Shown here one piece after another: positions 8,403 through 17,610 of a stretch of 64,000 nt of DNA (positions are counted from its first letter, which is position 1; the number at the start of each line of letters is the position of its first letter). The notes beneath the pieces were generated by a model, which was given only the letters and a program-made list of their open reading frames with translations, did not search any database and was not told where the DNA came from. The DNA lies in the NCBI RefSeq assembly GCF_900291955.1, contig NZ_OLMR01000001.1, forward strand, positions 558,001 to 622,000, read 5' to 3'. This stretch comes from Pseudoruminococcus massiliensis. Its GTDB lineage: Bacteria > Bacillota > Clostridia > Oscillospirales > Acutalibacteraceae. The position numbers were made by a program, and so were the translations under genes.

Positions 8403-9428
8403 ATGATTATAGTACTTAAAAGCACAGCTACAAAAGAAGATTCCCTTTTGTTCAAAAATAAGCTTGAGCAGGAATACGGCGTTAAAGTAAACGAATGGAC
8501 AGGTGTTGAATCTACTGTTCTCGGCTTAATTGGTGACACAACTAAAATCGACATCGACTACATTTCTGCACAAGATATAGTCGAAAGTGTAAAGCGTGTT
8601 CAAGAACCATACAAAAAAGCTAATAGAAAGTTTCACCCGGATAATACAGTAATTTCATTCGATGGCGGACAAAAAATCGGTGATGGCAGTCTTTGCATTA
8701 TGGCAGGTCCTTGCTCAGTTGAGAGCGAAGAACAGCTTAACGGTATCGCAGAAAAGGTCAAAAAATCAGGTGCTACCTTCTTGCGTGGTGGAGCATTCAA
8801 ACCAAGAACTTCTCCATATGCTTTCCAAGGCTTAAAAGCAGAAGGTCTTGACCTCCTCAAAGAAGCAAGACGAGTAACAGGCTTACCGATTGTAACAGAG
8901 ATTATGAGAGTTTCTCATATTGATATGTTTGAGAATGTCGATGTAATTCAAGTTGGTGCGAGAAATATGCAGAATTTCGAGCTTCTTAAAGAGCTTGGTA
9001 AGATTGATAAGCCTATACTTCTTAAAAGAGGACTTGCAGCAACAATCGAAGAATTTCTTATGAGTGCCGAATATATTATGGCTGGCGGCAACGATAAGGT
9101 TATTCTCTGCGAAAGAGGTATCCGCACATATGAAACCGCAACAAGAAACACACTCGATATTTCCGCTGTTCCTGTCTTGAGAAAGCTGACACATCTTCCT
9201 ATTATCGTTGACCCAAGTCATGCTTCAGGAAAATCTTGGCTCGTAGAACCACTTGCTATGGCAGCAGTTGCAGCAGGTGTAGACGGCCTAATGATTGAAG
9301 TACACAATGACCCACCTCACGCACTTTCTGATGGTGCTCAATCACTTACACCTGAGCAGTTCGATTTAGTCGCAAAGCGTGTATTCGCTATGAAAAAAGC
9401 TTACGATGAGGCTATGACTATTGAATAA
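8403..9428 (+). CDS. aroF: 3-deoxy-7-phosphoheptulonate synthase (DAHP synthase, type I-beta)
   Basis: 341 residues from the ATG at 8403 (GAAAGGAAAG upstream). It joins phosphoenolpyruvate and erythrose 4-phosphate, the first step of aromatic amino acid synthesis. An N-terminal ferredoxin-like regulatory domain (residues 1-70, [13 protein letters not shown]) precedes the barrel, marked by [49 protein letters not shown] and [10 protein letters not shown]. The N-terminal domain in this subfamily usually mediates feedback by Tyr, Phe or prephenate. It fits with tyrA downstream and the aromatic attenuator upstream. Length and motifs are normal. Confidence 0.95.
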   Translation: MIIVLKSTATKEDSLLFKNKLEQEYGVKVNEWTGVESTVLGLIGDTTKIDIDYISAQDIVESVKRVQEPYKKANRKFHPDNTVISFDGGQKIGDGSLCIMAGPCSVESEEQLNGIAEKVKKSGATFLRGGAFKPRTSPYAFQGLKAEGLDLLKEARRVTGLPIVTEIMRVSHIDMFENVDVIQVGARNMQNFELLKELGKIDKPILLKRGLAATIEEFLMSAEYIMAGGNDKVILCERGIRTYETATRNTLDISAVPVLRKLTHLPIIVDPSHASGKSWLVEPLAMAAVAAGVDGLMIEVHNDPPHALSDGAQSLTPEQFDLVAKRVFAMKKAYDEAMTIE

Positions 9429-9894
9429 TTTTGATATATGCTTAGTGAGGGCTTCACTTGCTGACGCCAAGAAAATCTGGAATATGCAAAAAGAAGCCTT
9501 TGCAGAGCTTTTTGAAAAATATCAGGATTTTGAAACAAGTCCTGCGGCAGAACCGCTTGAAAAGACAATATTCAGATTAAAACAGCCGGAAACATACTTT
9601 TATATGATACAGCTTGATAAACAAACTGTTGGTGCAGTGCGTGTGGTTGATTCAGGAAATAATAACCGAAAGAGAATAAGTCCTATATTTATATTACCTA
9701 AATTTCGCAATATGGGTATTGCTCAAAAAGCAATTATACTTGCCGAGAAAATCCATGGCAGTAAAAATTGGGAACTTGACACAATTATACAGGAAAAGGG
9801 AAACTGCCATTTATATGAAAAGATGGGTTATCGAACTGCAGGAAAAACTAAGATAATAAACGATAAACTAACGCTTGTATTTTATCAAAAATAA
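9421..9894 (+). CDS. GNAT family N-acetyltransferase
   Basis: 157 residues, starting at a TTG (9421) that overlaps the end of aroF by 8 bases, which suggests translational coupling. The acetyl-CoA region is recognisable (SPIFILPKFRNMGIAQKAI, then GNCHLYEKMGYRTAG near the C-terminus). The substrate is unknown. Its place between aroF and tyrA is curious, because aromatic synthesis needs no acetyl transfer; it may simply be a passenger. The start has only a weak GAGG upstream, as expected for coupled translation. Confidence 0.8.
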   Translation: MNNFDICLVRASLADAKKIWNMQKEAFAELFEKYQDFETSPAAEPLEKTIFRLKQPETYFYMIQLDKQTVGAVRVVDSGNNNRKRISPIFILPKFRNMGIAQKAIILAEKIHGSKNWELDTIIQEKGNCHLYEKMGYRTAGKTKIINDKLTLVFYQK

Positions 9895-9918
9895 ATCTTT
9901 ATTTGGAGTGACTATCTT

Positions 9919-10749
9919 ATGAATATCATCATATCAGGACTTGGAATAATAGGCGGTTCTTTTGCTAAGGCTTTGGCAAAATATACAGACCACCATATAA
10001 TCGGCATAAATCGAAGCGAAAAACCTCTGCAAGATGCTCTTGCCTGCGGTGCAATACACGAAATTGGCACAAGAGAATCCATCAAAGCTGCTGATATGAT
10101 TATACTCGGAACTTTCCCAGAAGCTGCTGTAAAGTTCGTGCGTGATAATGCCGATATTATCCCGAAATCCTGCATAGTCACCGATACATCAGGAATTAAA
10201 GGACAGATATGCCCCGAACTTGTTCAGCTTTCAAAAGAATACGGCTTTAAATTTATTGGCGGTCACCCAATGGCAGGTAAAGAAACAAACGGTTTTGCCT
10301 CCTCTGATGCTGATTTGTTTCAAAATGCCAGCTATATAATAGTTCCTTGTGGTGCTGATGAAAAGGACATAACCTTCGTTTCCGCACTTATGAAAAAAAT
10401 CGGTTTTGGAATAATAAAAGTTGCAACTCCTGAAGAACATGACCGAATGATAGCTTATACTTCACAGCTTCCTCATGTTATTGCTTGTGCTTATGTTCTG
10501 AATGAAAGCTGTACAAATCATAAAGGCTTTTCTGCGGGAAGCTATCGTGATGTATCAAGAGTAGCAAGAATAAATGTTCCACTCTGGACAGAGCTTTTTT
10601 CCGAAAACAAAAATTCTCTTGTAAGTGAGCTTGATGAATTTATTGAAAATATGACAAGCATAAGAAACGCTGTTGCAGATGGCAATAATGATGCAGTTGC
10701 AGAACTTCTCTCAAAAGCAAGAGATGTAAAAGAGAGGACTGACGGCTGA
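9919..10749 (+). CDS. tyrA: Prephenate dehydrogenase
   Basis: 276 residues. It oxidises prephenate to 4-hydroxyphenylpyruvate, the committed step to tyrosine. The N-terminal NAD-binding motif is GLGIIGGSFAKAL. Catalytic-domain motifs follow: TDTSGIKGQI, GGHPMAGKETNG, TPEEHDRMIAYTSQLPH and SAGSYRDVSRVA. No C-terminal ACT domain is present, so feedback by tyrosine at the protein level may be absent or lie elsewhere; the upstream leader peptide would supply control. Its stop overlaps the next start by one base (TGATG). Confidence 0.93.
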   Translation: MNIIISGLGIIGGSFAKALAKYTDHHIIGINRSEKPLQDALACGAIHEIGTRESIKAADMIILGTFPEAAVKFVRDNADIIPKSCIVTDTSGIKGQICPELVQLSKEYGFKFIGGHPMAGKETNGFASSDADLFQNASYIIVPCGADEKDITFVSALMKKIGFGIIKVATPEEHDRMIAYTSQLPHVIACAYVLNESCTNHKGFSAGSYRDVSRVARINVPLWTELFSENKNSLVSELDEFIENMTSIRNAVADGNNDAVAELLSKARDVKERTDG

Positions 10750-11375
10750 TGAAGCGTATACTTTGCTTTGGCGATTCAAATACATATGGGTATAAACCCG
10801 ACCGTTCAGGGCAATTCAATGAAAACATTCGCTGGACAGGCTTGCTTTCAAAATTGCTCGGAAATGATTTTACAATAATCGAGGACGGCGTGTGTGGAAG
10901 AACTCTTGCACTTGATGACCCTATGTTTGTAGGCAGAAACGGACTAAAAAGCATAGAAAATTCTATTTGCAGTAATTCTCCGATAGATTTACTCATAATT
11001 ATGCTTGGCACAAATGACCTCAAATACTTTTACAGAATGACCGCAGAAAAAATCACAGAAAACTGCGGAAAGCTTATTAATAAAGCTATTTCTTCCTGTG
11101 AAAATCCAGATTCTATACAGATTTTGCTTATCTCCCCTATACTGCTTGGTGAGAACATTCTTTCAATAAATTCAACATATAATGCACAGTCTGTAAAAAC
11201 ATCACACTCGCTTGCAAAAGAATTTGAAAATCTCGCAAAGAAAAAGAATTGTTATTTTCTTGCAGCAGAAAATTATGCAGTAGCATCTGATGTGGATTGC
11301 GAACATATGACCGCAGCCGAACACAAAAAGCTTGCCACAGCTATTGAAAAAGAAATCCTCAAAATTTTCAAATAA
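10749..11375 (+). CDS. SGNH/GDSL hydrolase (arylesterase-like)
   Basis: 208 residues, cytoplasmic by lack of a signal. Block I is CFGDSNTYGYKPD (nucleophile Ser9), followed by RWTGLL, a glycine block EDGVCGRT, block III MLGTNDLK and a C-terminal DCEHMTAAEHKKL with the catalytic Asp-x-x-His. The family resembles arylesterases and GDSL acyl hydrolases that prefer short acyl esters. It overlaps tyrA by one base and so ends the aromatic operon. The physiological ester is unknown. Confidence 0.85.
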   Translation: MKRILCFGDSNTYGYKPDRSGQFNENIRWTGLLSKLLGNDFTIIEDGVCGRTLALDDPMFVGRNGLKSIENSICSNSPIDLLIIMLGTNDLKYFYRMTAEKITENCGKLINKAISSCENPDSIQILLISPILLGENILSINSTYNAQSVKTSHSLAKEFENLAKKKNCYFLAAENYAVASDVDCEHMTAAEHKKLATAIEKEILKIFK

Positions 11376-11388
11376 AGTTTCTAAAATC

Positions 11389-11553
11389 AAAAGTTTTGCT
11401 CAAGCTTTTTCAAAAGCTTGCAGTTTCCAAAGGCAGAGCCTTTGGTCGCTCTCCGCAGAGAGCGAAACACTTTATGCCTCACAAAGCGCAGGAGGGTAGA
11501 AAAACATTCCAGTGGAATGTTTTTCGTAGGGAACCCTCGCAGGGGGTTCCCTA
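11389..11553 (-). repeat. Dispersed palindromic intergenic repeat, copy 1 (inverted)
   Basis: Copy 1 of a modular repeat seen five times here, in the opposite orientation to the others. Visible stems are CAAGCTTTTTCAAAAGCTTG, CCAAAGGCAGAGCCTTTGG, CGCTCTCCGCAGAGAGCG, AAAAACATTCC/GGAATGTTTTT and AGGGAACCC/GGGTTCCCT. Read on the minus strand, the segment from CCAAAGGCTCTGCC to GAGCAAAACTTTT closely matches copy 5. It fills the space between the SGNH hydrolase and sirtuin genes and has no coding potential. Confidence 0.75.
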
Positions 11554-11656
11554 AAAGACAAATTCTGACTAAAACCTTGAACTTGATAATTTTTTAGAAA
11601 TTATTATGAAATAATATCTATAATCGAACTCATGTTAAAACTAAGGGGCGAATCAA

Positions 11657-12370
11657 ATGTATGATGAATTGAAAAAAGCCATAGATGAAAGCAAAAGTAT
11701 AGTTTTCTTTGGTGGAGCCGGAGTTTCTACTGAGAGCGGTATTCCCGATTTCAGAAGTGTTGACGGACTCTATAACCAAAAATATAAATTTCCACCCGAA
11801 ACAATTCTAAGCCATACTTTCTTTATGCGTAATACTAAGGATTTCTATGATTTTTATAGAGAAAAAATGCTCTGTCTTGATGTCAAACCAAACAAAGCAC
11901 ATCTTGCCCTTACGAAACTTGAAAAAGAAGGCAAACTAAAAGGCATAGTTACTCAAAATATAGATGGACTTCATCAGGCGGCAGGCTCTAAAAATGTATA
12001 TGAACTCCATGGTTCTGTTTTAAGAAACTACTGTATGAAGTGCCATAAATTTTATCCAGCAGAATATATTGCTGAAAGTACTGGTGTTCCACACTGTACT
12101 TGTGGTGGTATAATTAAGCCCGATGTTGTTTTATATGAAGAAGGTCTTAACGACCGTACCATAAATGAATCTGTAAAGCTTATTGCTAATTGTGATATGC
12201 TTATCATTGGCGGAACTTCGCTTAATGTTTATCCTGCGGCTGGTTTAATTCAGTATTTCAATGGAAAATATCTTGTGCTTATAAATAAATCTGAAACACC
12301 TGTTGACCGCAAGGCTGATATAGTCATACACGATTCTATAGGTAAGGTTTTAAGTAATGTTATTAAATAA
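11657..12370 (+). CDS. cobB: NAD-dependent protein deacylase (sirtuin)
   Basis: 237 residues. It removes acyl groups from protein lysines, using NAD. Motifs in order are the NAD pocket GGAGVSTESGIPDFRS, TQNIDGLHQAAGS, catalytic ELHGSVLRNYC, a zinc site (CMKCHK, then HCTCGG), KPDVVLYEEGL and GGTSLNVYPAAGL. The second zinc pair is the compact C-x-C form. A reasonable AAGGGGCG ribosome site precedes the ATG. It is flanked by repeat copies 1 and 2 and has its own terminator, so it is probably monocistronic. It may link NAD supply and protein acetylation. Confidence 0.92.
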   Translation: MYDELKKAIDESKSIVFFGGAGVSTESGIPDFRSVDGLYNQKYKFPPETILSHTFFMRNTKDFYDFYREKMLCLDVKPNKAHLALTKLEKEGKLKGIVTQNIDGLHQAAGSKNVYELHGSVLRNYCMKCHKFYPAEYIAESTGVPHCTCGGIIKPDVVLYEEGLNDRTINESVKLIANCDMLIIGGTSLNVYPAAGLIQYFNGKYLVLINKSETPVDRKADIVIHDSIGKVLSNVIK

Positions 12371-12384
12371 TTTATAGTAAATCT

Positions 12385-12418
12385 AAAGGGAACGAAAATA
12401 TTTTCGTTCCCTTTTTTA
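12385..12418 (+). terminator. Intrinsic terminator of the sirtuin gene
   Basis: AAAGGGAACGAAAAT / ATTTTCGTTCCCTTT, a perfect long stem followed by TTT, 15 bases after the stop codon. Confidence 0.9.
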
Positions 12419-12442
12419 GCTAATAAATTTTCCTAAAAATAA

Positions 12443-12592
12443 AATCGGTGGACTTAGTCCTCCGATTAAGAATCAAAGAGATGTTAAGGGCTTTGCCCTT
12501 AACACCCACGAGGGGCTCCGTCCCTCGACCCTGCGAGCAGCTTTCACCAGCAAAGCTAGTGTAGAAAAGGCTCGAGCGAAACTTTTAATTTT
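12443..12592 (+). repeat. Dispersed palindromic intergenic repeat, copy 2
   Basis: Successive stems: AATCGGTGGAC/GTCCTCCGATT, GTTAAGGGC/GCCCTTAAC and CGAGGGGCTCCGTCCCTCG, then the element end CTCGAGCGAAACTTTTAA. It accounts for most of the 304-base gap between the sirtuin and flippase genes; the rest is AT-rich and shows nothing recognisable. Confidence 0.8.
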
Positions 12593-12674
12593 TATCTAAT
12601 CCATAATTTATTCTTAAATTCAATCTTGTCCGCATATAAATGTATATCATAGCTTTTGCGAAAGGCGGACTGAT

Positions 12675-14186
12675 ATGAATAAGAAAAAATTTCTCGTAAA
12701 TTCAATACTTCTTATAGCAACAGCCTTAATAATAAGAAGTATGGGACTTGCATTTCGTGTATATATGTCAAATACGATAGGTGCAGAGGGAATCGGACTT
12801 TATCAGCTTATTTTAACAGTTTATATGTTCTTTGCCTCGGTAACAACCGCAGGAATAAGCCTATTTGTAACAAGGTTAGTAACAGATTATCTTGCAAGAG
12901 GTGAAAATGGTATTGCCAAACACTGTGTAACCCTTTGTCTGATAATTTCGGTAGGCATAAGTACAGCGTTTGGAATTATGATGTTTGCATTTTCCAATGA
13001 ACTGGGAAGCGTTTTTTTAGGCGATTCAAGAACGGTTTTATCAATTAAAATTCTTGCACCAAGTCTGCCTTTTATGGCTGTTTCAGCTTGTTTAAGGGGA
13101 TACTTTCTTGCAAGAAGAAGTGTAATAACAACCTCCTTTGAACAGCTTTTAGAACAGCTTGCAGAAATAGCCGTTTTTGCAATTCTTGTCGGAAGGCTTG
13201 CTCCTATGGGGCTTGAATATGCCTGCTGTTCAATCGTAATTGGCACAACAGGTGCAGAAATAATTTCGTGCATATATTCCTATATACTTTACAGAATAAG
13301 CATTTCAAAAATCAAAGGCAAAGCAAAAAGAGTTCCACATTTTCTAAGCAAATTCACCTCAATAGCCCTACCCGTTACAGGAAGTTCTTGTCTGCGTTCG
13401 GGATTATCAGCTATCGAAAATTCGCTTATCCCAACAGGACTTCGCAAGAATGGTTCAAACTATACAAATGCACTTTCAACCTATGGAACAATAAGCGGAA
13501 TGGTTATGCCGATAATAACTTTCCCAGCGATTTTTATAATGCCACTTTCAACGCTGATTATTCCAGAAATATCCCAAGCTAAAGCACAAAATAAAGAAAA
13601 CTCCGTCAGACGAATATCCGAACGGCTTTTCAGAATCGGCCTTTTATACTCCATTCCGGTTATGGCAATAATGATATTTTTATCAAATGAATTAGGAACA
13701 GTAATTTATAATTCAAGCGATGTAGGCATATATATAGCAATTCTTGCACCAGTAATCCCGCTTATGTATCTCGACAGTGTAGTTGACGGCATACTAAAAG
13801 GACTTAACGAACAAGTAAGCTATTTGATATTTAATTTTATAGATTCTGTAATAAGAGTTATATTGACATATTTCTTACTACCAATTATGGGAATTAAAGG
13901 TTTTATCATCGTGATATTTGTCAGCGAATCACTTAATACAAGCCTTAGTATCTGGAGATTTCTTAAAGTCGTGCAATTAAGACTTAAAATATTTGAGTGG
14001 ATAATTCGTCCTTTGCTTTGTGTTGCCTTACCTTGTTTATTGATTATAATGTTACCGTTCAAGCAAGATAGCATATTAGGCTTAATCATAAAAATTTTAC
14101 TTTCGTGCATTGGATATATTTTATTGTTATACATAACAAGGCGAAATGATAAGAGATTTTCTGTTCAGAAACTAAGGATAGAGTAG
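12675..14186 (+). CDS. SpoVB-like polysaccharide/lipid flippase (MOP superfamily)
   Basis: 503 residues with about 14 membrane segments. The start (KKFLVNSILLIATALIIRSMG) and GAEGIGLYQLI are typical of stage V sporulation protein B and related MurJ/Wzx-type flippases, which move lipid-linked sugars across the membrane. SpoVB serves spore cortex synthesis in Bacillus, but paralogues in Clostridia export other glycans, so I give no symbol. The ribosome site is AAAGGCGG. The gene stands alone between repeat copy 2 and a bidirectional terminator shared with map. Confidence 0.85.
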   Translation: MNKKKFLVNSILLIATALIIRSMGLAFRVYMSNTIGAEGIGLYQLILTVYMFFASVTTAGISLFVTRLVTDYLARGENGIAKHCVTLCLIISVGISTAFGIMMFAFSNELGSVFLGDSRTVLSIKILAPSLPFMAVSACLRGYFLARRSVITTSFEQLLEQLAEIAVFAILVGRLAPMGLEYACCSIVIGTTGAEIISCIYSYILYRISISKIKGKAKRVPHFLSKFTSIALPVTGSSCLRSGLSAIENSLIPTGLRKNGSNYTNALSTYGTISGMVMPIITFPAIFIMPLSTLIIPEISQAKAQNKENSVRRISERLFRIGLLYSIPVMAIMIFLSNELGTVIYNSSDVGIYIAILAPVIPLMYLDSVVDGILKGLNEQVSYLIFNFIDSVIRVILTYFLLPIMGIKGFIIVIFVSESLNTSLSIWRFLKVVQLRLKIFEWIIRPLLCVALPCLLIIMLPFKQDSILGLIIKILLSCIGYILLLYITRRNDKRFSVQKLRIE

Positions 14187-14188
14187 CA

Positions 14189-14222
14189 AAAAGCGTTGGC
14201 AAAATTTCTTGCCAACGCTTTA
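14189..14222. terminator. Bidirectional terminator between flippase and map
   Basis: AAAGCGTTGGCAA / TTGCCAACGCTTT, a 13-bp perfect stem with A/T runs on both sides, between two convergent genes. Confidence 0.9.
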
Positions 14223-14235
14223 AAATATCTAAAAA

Positions 14236-15108
14236 TTAGTAGGAGAGAACCTCTGCACCGTCTTCAGTGACGAGAACCATAATCTCCCACTGTGCAGACG
14301 GTTTCTTATCGGCTGTATAAATAGTCCAACCGTCATTTTCATCTTGGAAAATCTTATCTGTACCCATATTTATCATAGGTTCTATTGTGAATATCATTCC
14401 AGGAACAAGAAGCATATCTTCTCCCCTCTTTGAGCAATATCCTACCCATGGGTCTTCGTGAAATTCCAAACCAACACCATGACCGCCTATTTGCCTTACA
14501 ACTGAATAGCCATTTTTGACAGCGTGTTCATGTACAGCTTCGCCCATATCTCCAAGAAATCCCCAAGGCTTTACTTCTTTAAGTCCTAACTCAACAGCTT
14601 CCTTTGTAACCTCAACAAGCTTGCGTTTCTCTTCGCTGACATCACCTATGCAGAACATTCTTGAGGAATCTGAAAAATATCCATTGAGTATAGTTGAGCA
14701 ATCAACATTTACAATATCGCCATCTTTAAGCACAACATCATCTGACGGAATACCGTGGCAAACGACCTCATTTATTGATGTGCAAACACTCTTAGGATAG
14801 CCTTCATAGTTCAATGTTGCAGGTATACCGCCCATTTCTGTTGTCTTTTTATAGACAATATCATCAATTTCCTGAGTTGTCATTCCTGCGTGAATCTTTG
14901 CAGCAACCTCATCAAGAACAGCTATATTTATCTTACAGCTTTCCTTGATAGCTTCAATCTGAGCCGGTGTTTTAATAATGCTATGGTCTGGAACTTCGTG
15001 TCCCATAACTTCAAATTCTTCTATCTTGTTATCAAATTCTTCATGGCATTTTTTATATTTCTTGCCACTTCCGCACCAACACGGTTCATTTCTTCCAAGC
15101 TTCTCCAT
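14236..15108 (-). CDS. map: Methionine aminopeptidase type I with N-terminal SEC-C zinc motif
   Basis: 290 residues. An SEC-C motif (NEPCWCGSGKKYKKCH, residues 7-22) precedes the peptidase domain, as in many clostridial longer-form enzymes. The metal site is complete: GDIVNVDCS and SDSSRMF (two Asp), GHGVGLEFHE (His), FTIEPM (Glu) and AQWEIMVLV (Glu). It removes the initiator methionine from new proteins. The SEC-C domain probably binds zinc and may help ribosome association. The GGGAGATT ribosome site is good. folC lies 35 bases upstream on the same strand, so the two may be co-transcribed. Confidence 0.95.
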   Translation of the reverse strand: MEKLGRNEPCWCGSGKKYKKCHEEFDNKIEEFEVMGHEVPDHSIIKTPAQIEAIKESCKINIAVLDEVAAKIHAGMTTQEIDDIVYKKTTEMGGIPATLNYEGYPKSVCTSINEVVCHGIPSDDVVLKDGDIVNVDCSTILNGYFSDSSRMFCIGDVSEEKRKLVEVTKEAVELGLKEVKPWGFLGDMGEAVHEHAVKNGYSVVRQIGGHGVGLEFHEDPWVGYCSKRGEDMLLVPGMIFTIEPMINMGTDKIFQDENDGWTIYTADKKPSAQWEIMVLVTEDGAEVLSY

Positions 15109-15143
15109 TTATAAAATCTCCCTTGATAAAATATATTAAAAAA

Positions 15144-16448
15144 TTAATTTTCAAAAATAATGTGTCGCATCTTTCCTGCAAGATATAAAGAACCACAGAT
15201 AACTACCGCTCCGTCGGCTCCCGCATCTGATACAGCAAGCTCATAGGCTTTGCGATAATCCTCAAGAGGTGTAACATCTTGGCAATATTTGCTGACAACT
15301 TTTGCAAGCTCTTCTGATGACATAGCTCTTGGATTATCAGGTGAAAGAGTATATGCTTTATCGAAATTCGGTGCAATATATGAAACCGCTGTTTCTACAT
15401 CTTTATCAGCCAACATTCCCATAATAAGTATTTTTTTCTTGCCAGAAAGATATGCTTTAATCGCATTTGCGAGAGCCTTTGCACCACCTGGGTTATGAGC
15501 TCCATCAAGCAATACAATAGGATTTTCGCCGATAAGCTCAAGTCGTGCAAAGAATGACGCTGTGCGGAAACCCTTTTCAATAGCTTCCGCTGTAATCTTA
15601 TATCCTTGTTTATAAAGAATATTTAAGGCTTCAAGAGCAGTTGAGGCATTTTGCAGTTGATGTTCTCCGATAAATGGGATAAACAACTTCATCTCGCTAT
15701 CAATGCCGAATCTACCTTTTGCGGAATATATAAATTCTGAGCCCTTTATATCAGTTTTAATCAGCTTTACTGCGGAATCGTCTGCAATAGTCAAGCTTGC
15801 TTTATTATCTTTGACAGAGTTTTCAACAACAGGTATAACTCCGTCCGGCTGGTTAGCGTAGACTACTGCCTGACCGCAAGGCTTTATTATTCCACACTTT
15901 TCATAAGCTATCTTTTCGACTGTATCGCCAAGAATGGCTGTGTGGTCGAGTGAAATTGACATAATAACTGACACAATCGAAGTATTTATTATATTGGTAG
16001 CATCAAAGCGACCGCCTAAACCAACCTCTAATACCACTATATCACATTTCTGCTCAAAATACCACAAAAAAGCTAAAGCTGTAATAAATTCAAACTCCGT
16101 TATGATTAAATCTTCCTGTTTCATCTCGTCAACAATTTTTGAAACTCTTTCTGTGAGCTTAGAAAGTTCGTCCTTTGGAATCATTTCTCCATTTATACGA
16201 AAGCGTTCACGAAAATCCATTATATACGGTGAAGTATAAAGCCCAGTCTTATAACCAGCCGCAGTAAGAACATTTGAAATCAATGTACAAGCTGTACCTT
16301 TGCCGTTTGTTCCTGCAACATGGACAAATTTTAGCTTATCCTGTGGATTGCCAAGGCGATTAAGAAGTTCGCCAATTCGCTCAAGACCTGGTTTTATACC
16401 AAATTTAAGCAAAGAGTTTACCTTTTGAATTGATTGAGAATAGTCCAT
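15144..16448 (-). CDS. folC: Bifunctional folylpolyglutamate synthase/dihydrofolate synthase
   Basis: 434 residues from the ATG at 16448, chosen because GGAGGT precedes it by 4 bases. It adds glutamates to folates and makes dihydrofolate from dihydropteroate. The Mur-ligase fold is clear: P-loop VHVAGTNGKGTACTLI, GLYTSPYIMDFRERFRING, the Mg site EVGLGGRFDATNI, ISLDHTAILGDTVEKIAYEKCGIIK, and the C-terminal LLDGAHNPGGA. No other folate gene is adjacent. Normal length. Confidence 0.93.
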   Translation of the reverse strand: MDYSQSIQKVNSLLKFGIKPGLERIGELLNRLGNPQDKLKFVHVAGTNGKGTACTLISNVLTAAGYKTGLYTSPYIMDFRERFRINGEMIPKDELSKLTERVSKIVDEMKQEDLIITEFEFITALAFLWYFEQKCDIVVLEVGLGGRFDATNIINTSIVSVIMSISLDHTAILGDTVEKIAYEKCGIIKPCGQAVVYANQPDGVIPVVENSVKDNKASLTIADDSAVKLIKTDIKGSEFIYSAKGRFGIDSEMKLFIPFIGEHQLQNASTALEALNILYKQGYKITAEAIEKGFRTASFFARLELIGENPIVLLDGAHNPGGAKALANAIKAYLSGKKKILIMGMLADKDVETAVSYIAPNFDKAYTLSPDNPRAMSSEELAKVVSKYCQDVTPLEDYRKAYELAVSDAGADGAVVICGSLYLAGKMRHIIFEN

Positions 16449-16523
16449 TATAACCTCCATAAGCACATTTACCGTGCGTATAATAGTATATAACCTTTTT
16501 TTATGTTTTGCAAGTGCATAAAA

Positions 16524-16555
16524 ATAAAGTGGGAATCCTTTCGGAACCCACTTTT
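16524..16555 (-). terminator. Terminator of the padR-DUF1700-DUF4097 operon
   Basis: AAAGTGGG / CCCACTTT with an inner ATCC/GGA(A) stem, followed on the minus strand by a T-rich stretch, 18 bases after the DUF4097 stop. Confidence 0.8.
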
Positions 16556-16573
16556 ATCATAAACTTCTAAAAC

Positions 16574-17608
16574 CTAATCAAGTATTTTCTGCAAACCCTT
16601 GGCAACGGTATATTCATCATCAAAATCAATATTTATATTGCCATTTGAAGTATACGCTGAAAGACTTTTACTTGCGGAATCATTGCCACGACCTGAAATA
16701 TTATCATTTCCATTAGATGTTCCGCTCTCTATTCTGAAATCTTTTTCTTTTCCGATAATAGTTGCAATAATACTGCCATTGCTGGTATCAAGCTCAATTT
16801 TATCGGAATCAATGCCTTTTGCATTGATGTTTCCGTTGCTTGTTTGTGCGTAGAAAGAATCATTAGCAATAGTATCACCAAGATTTATTGAATTATTTGA
16901 AGTATCAATCCTTACAGAATCGGAATTTATACTACTGATATTGATACTTGCGTTGGAAGTAACAAATTCAAGACTATGGCTTACAACAGTTTCCGCATTA
17001 CAAGAACCATTGCTTGTATCAAAGTTGACAGTATGAGCCTTTATATTTTCTCCGTTAATGCTTGCATTAGATGTCTTGCAGTAAACATCATCTGTAAATT
17101 CTCCACTAATATCTATATCTGCATTTGATGTTTCAAGATAAAGACTATCTGCATTAAGGTTATTGACAGTAATTTTTGCATTGCTTGTTTCAATATTTAT
17201 TTTAAGAGTTTTATTGTTTTTAGGAATTTCTACTATTGTTTCAAGCTTACCACGCTTTATGTTAACCATTCCAGTATTGAAAAGATTGCTGAAAAAATCA
17301 GTTTTATCTTTTAAAGTGACTTGTCCGTCCGCAGTGGCAACAGTGGGCTTATGCTTATTATTTTCGTAATAGGTTATGCGAATTTCATTTTTATCATCTT
17401 GACGATAGCAAACTTTTACTTTCATTAAGTCTATATCTACCTTAACAGATGAAATTTCACTGTCACTGACAGTAAAAACTTTTTCTGTATAGTCTTCATC
17501 TAAATCTAATTTAACAAAATCAAAACCAACCATAGCGAAACCTATTAAAGCTATGATTAAACCGACTGCACAGACAATTCCTGTAATAGCTAAAAATTTC
17601 TTTGTCAT
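16574..17608 (-). CDS. DUF4097 beta-strand repeat membrane protein
   Basis: 344 residues. An N-terminal membrane helix (AITGIVCAVGLIIALIGFAMV) is followed by a long run of short beta repeats with a recurring TSN core (ETSNAKITVNNLNADSLYLE, KTSNASINGENIKAHTV and so on). This is the DUF4097/putative adhesin fold, a beta-helix-like sheet. Such proteins sit next to PadR regulators and DUF1700 membrane proteins in many Firmicutes and are linked to envelope stress, though the biochemical role is unknown. Its start lies 2 bases after the DUF1700 stop, so the two are translated together. Confidence 0.85.
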   Translation of the reverse strand: MTKKFLAITGIVCAVGLIIALIGFAMVGFDFVKLDLDEDYTEKVFTVSDSEISSVKVDIDLMKVKVCYRQDDKNEIRITYYENNKHKPTVATADGQVTLKDKTDFFSNLFNTGMVNIKRGKLETIVEIPKNNKTLKINIETSNAKITVNNLNADSLYLETSNADIDISGEFTDDVYCKTSNASINGENIKAHTVNFDTSNGSCNAETVVSHSLEFVTSNASINISSINSDSVRIDTSNNSINLGDTIANDSFYAQTSNGNINAKGIDSDKIELDTSNGSIIATIIGKEKDFRIESGTSNGNDNISGRGNDSASKSLSAYTSNGNINIDFDDEYTVAKGLQKILD

Positions 17609-17610
17609 TT

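Noticed and set aside
16574-17608. DNA-level tandem repeat in the DUF4097 gene
   Set aside because: The recurring TSN pattern is a protein beta-strand feature; the underlying DNA copies are diverged.
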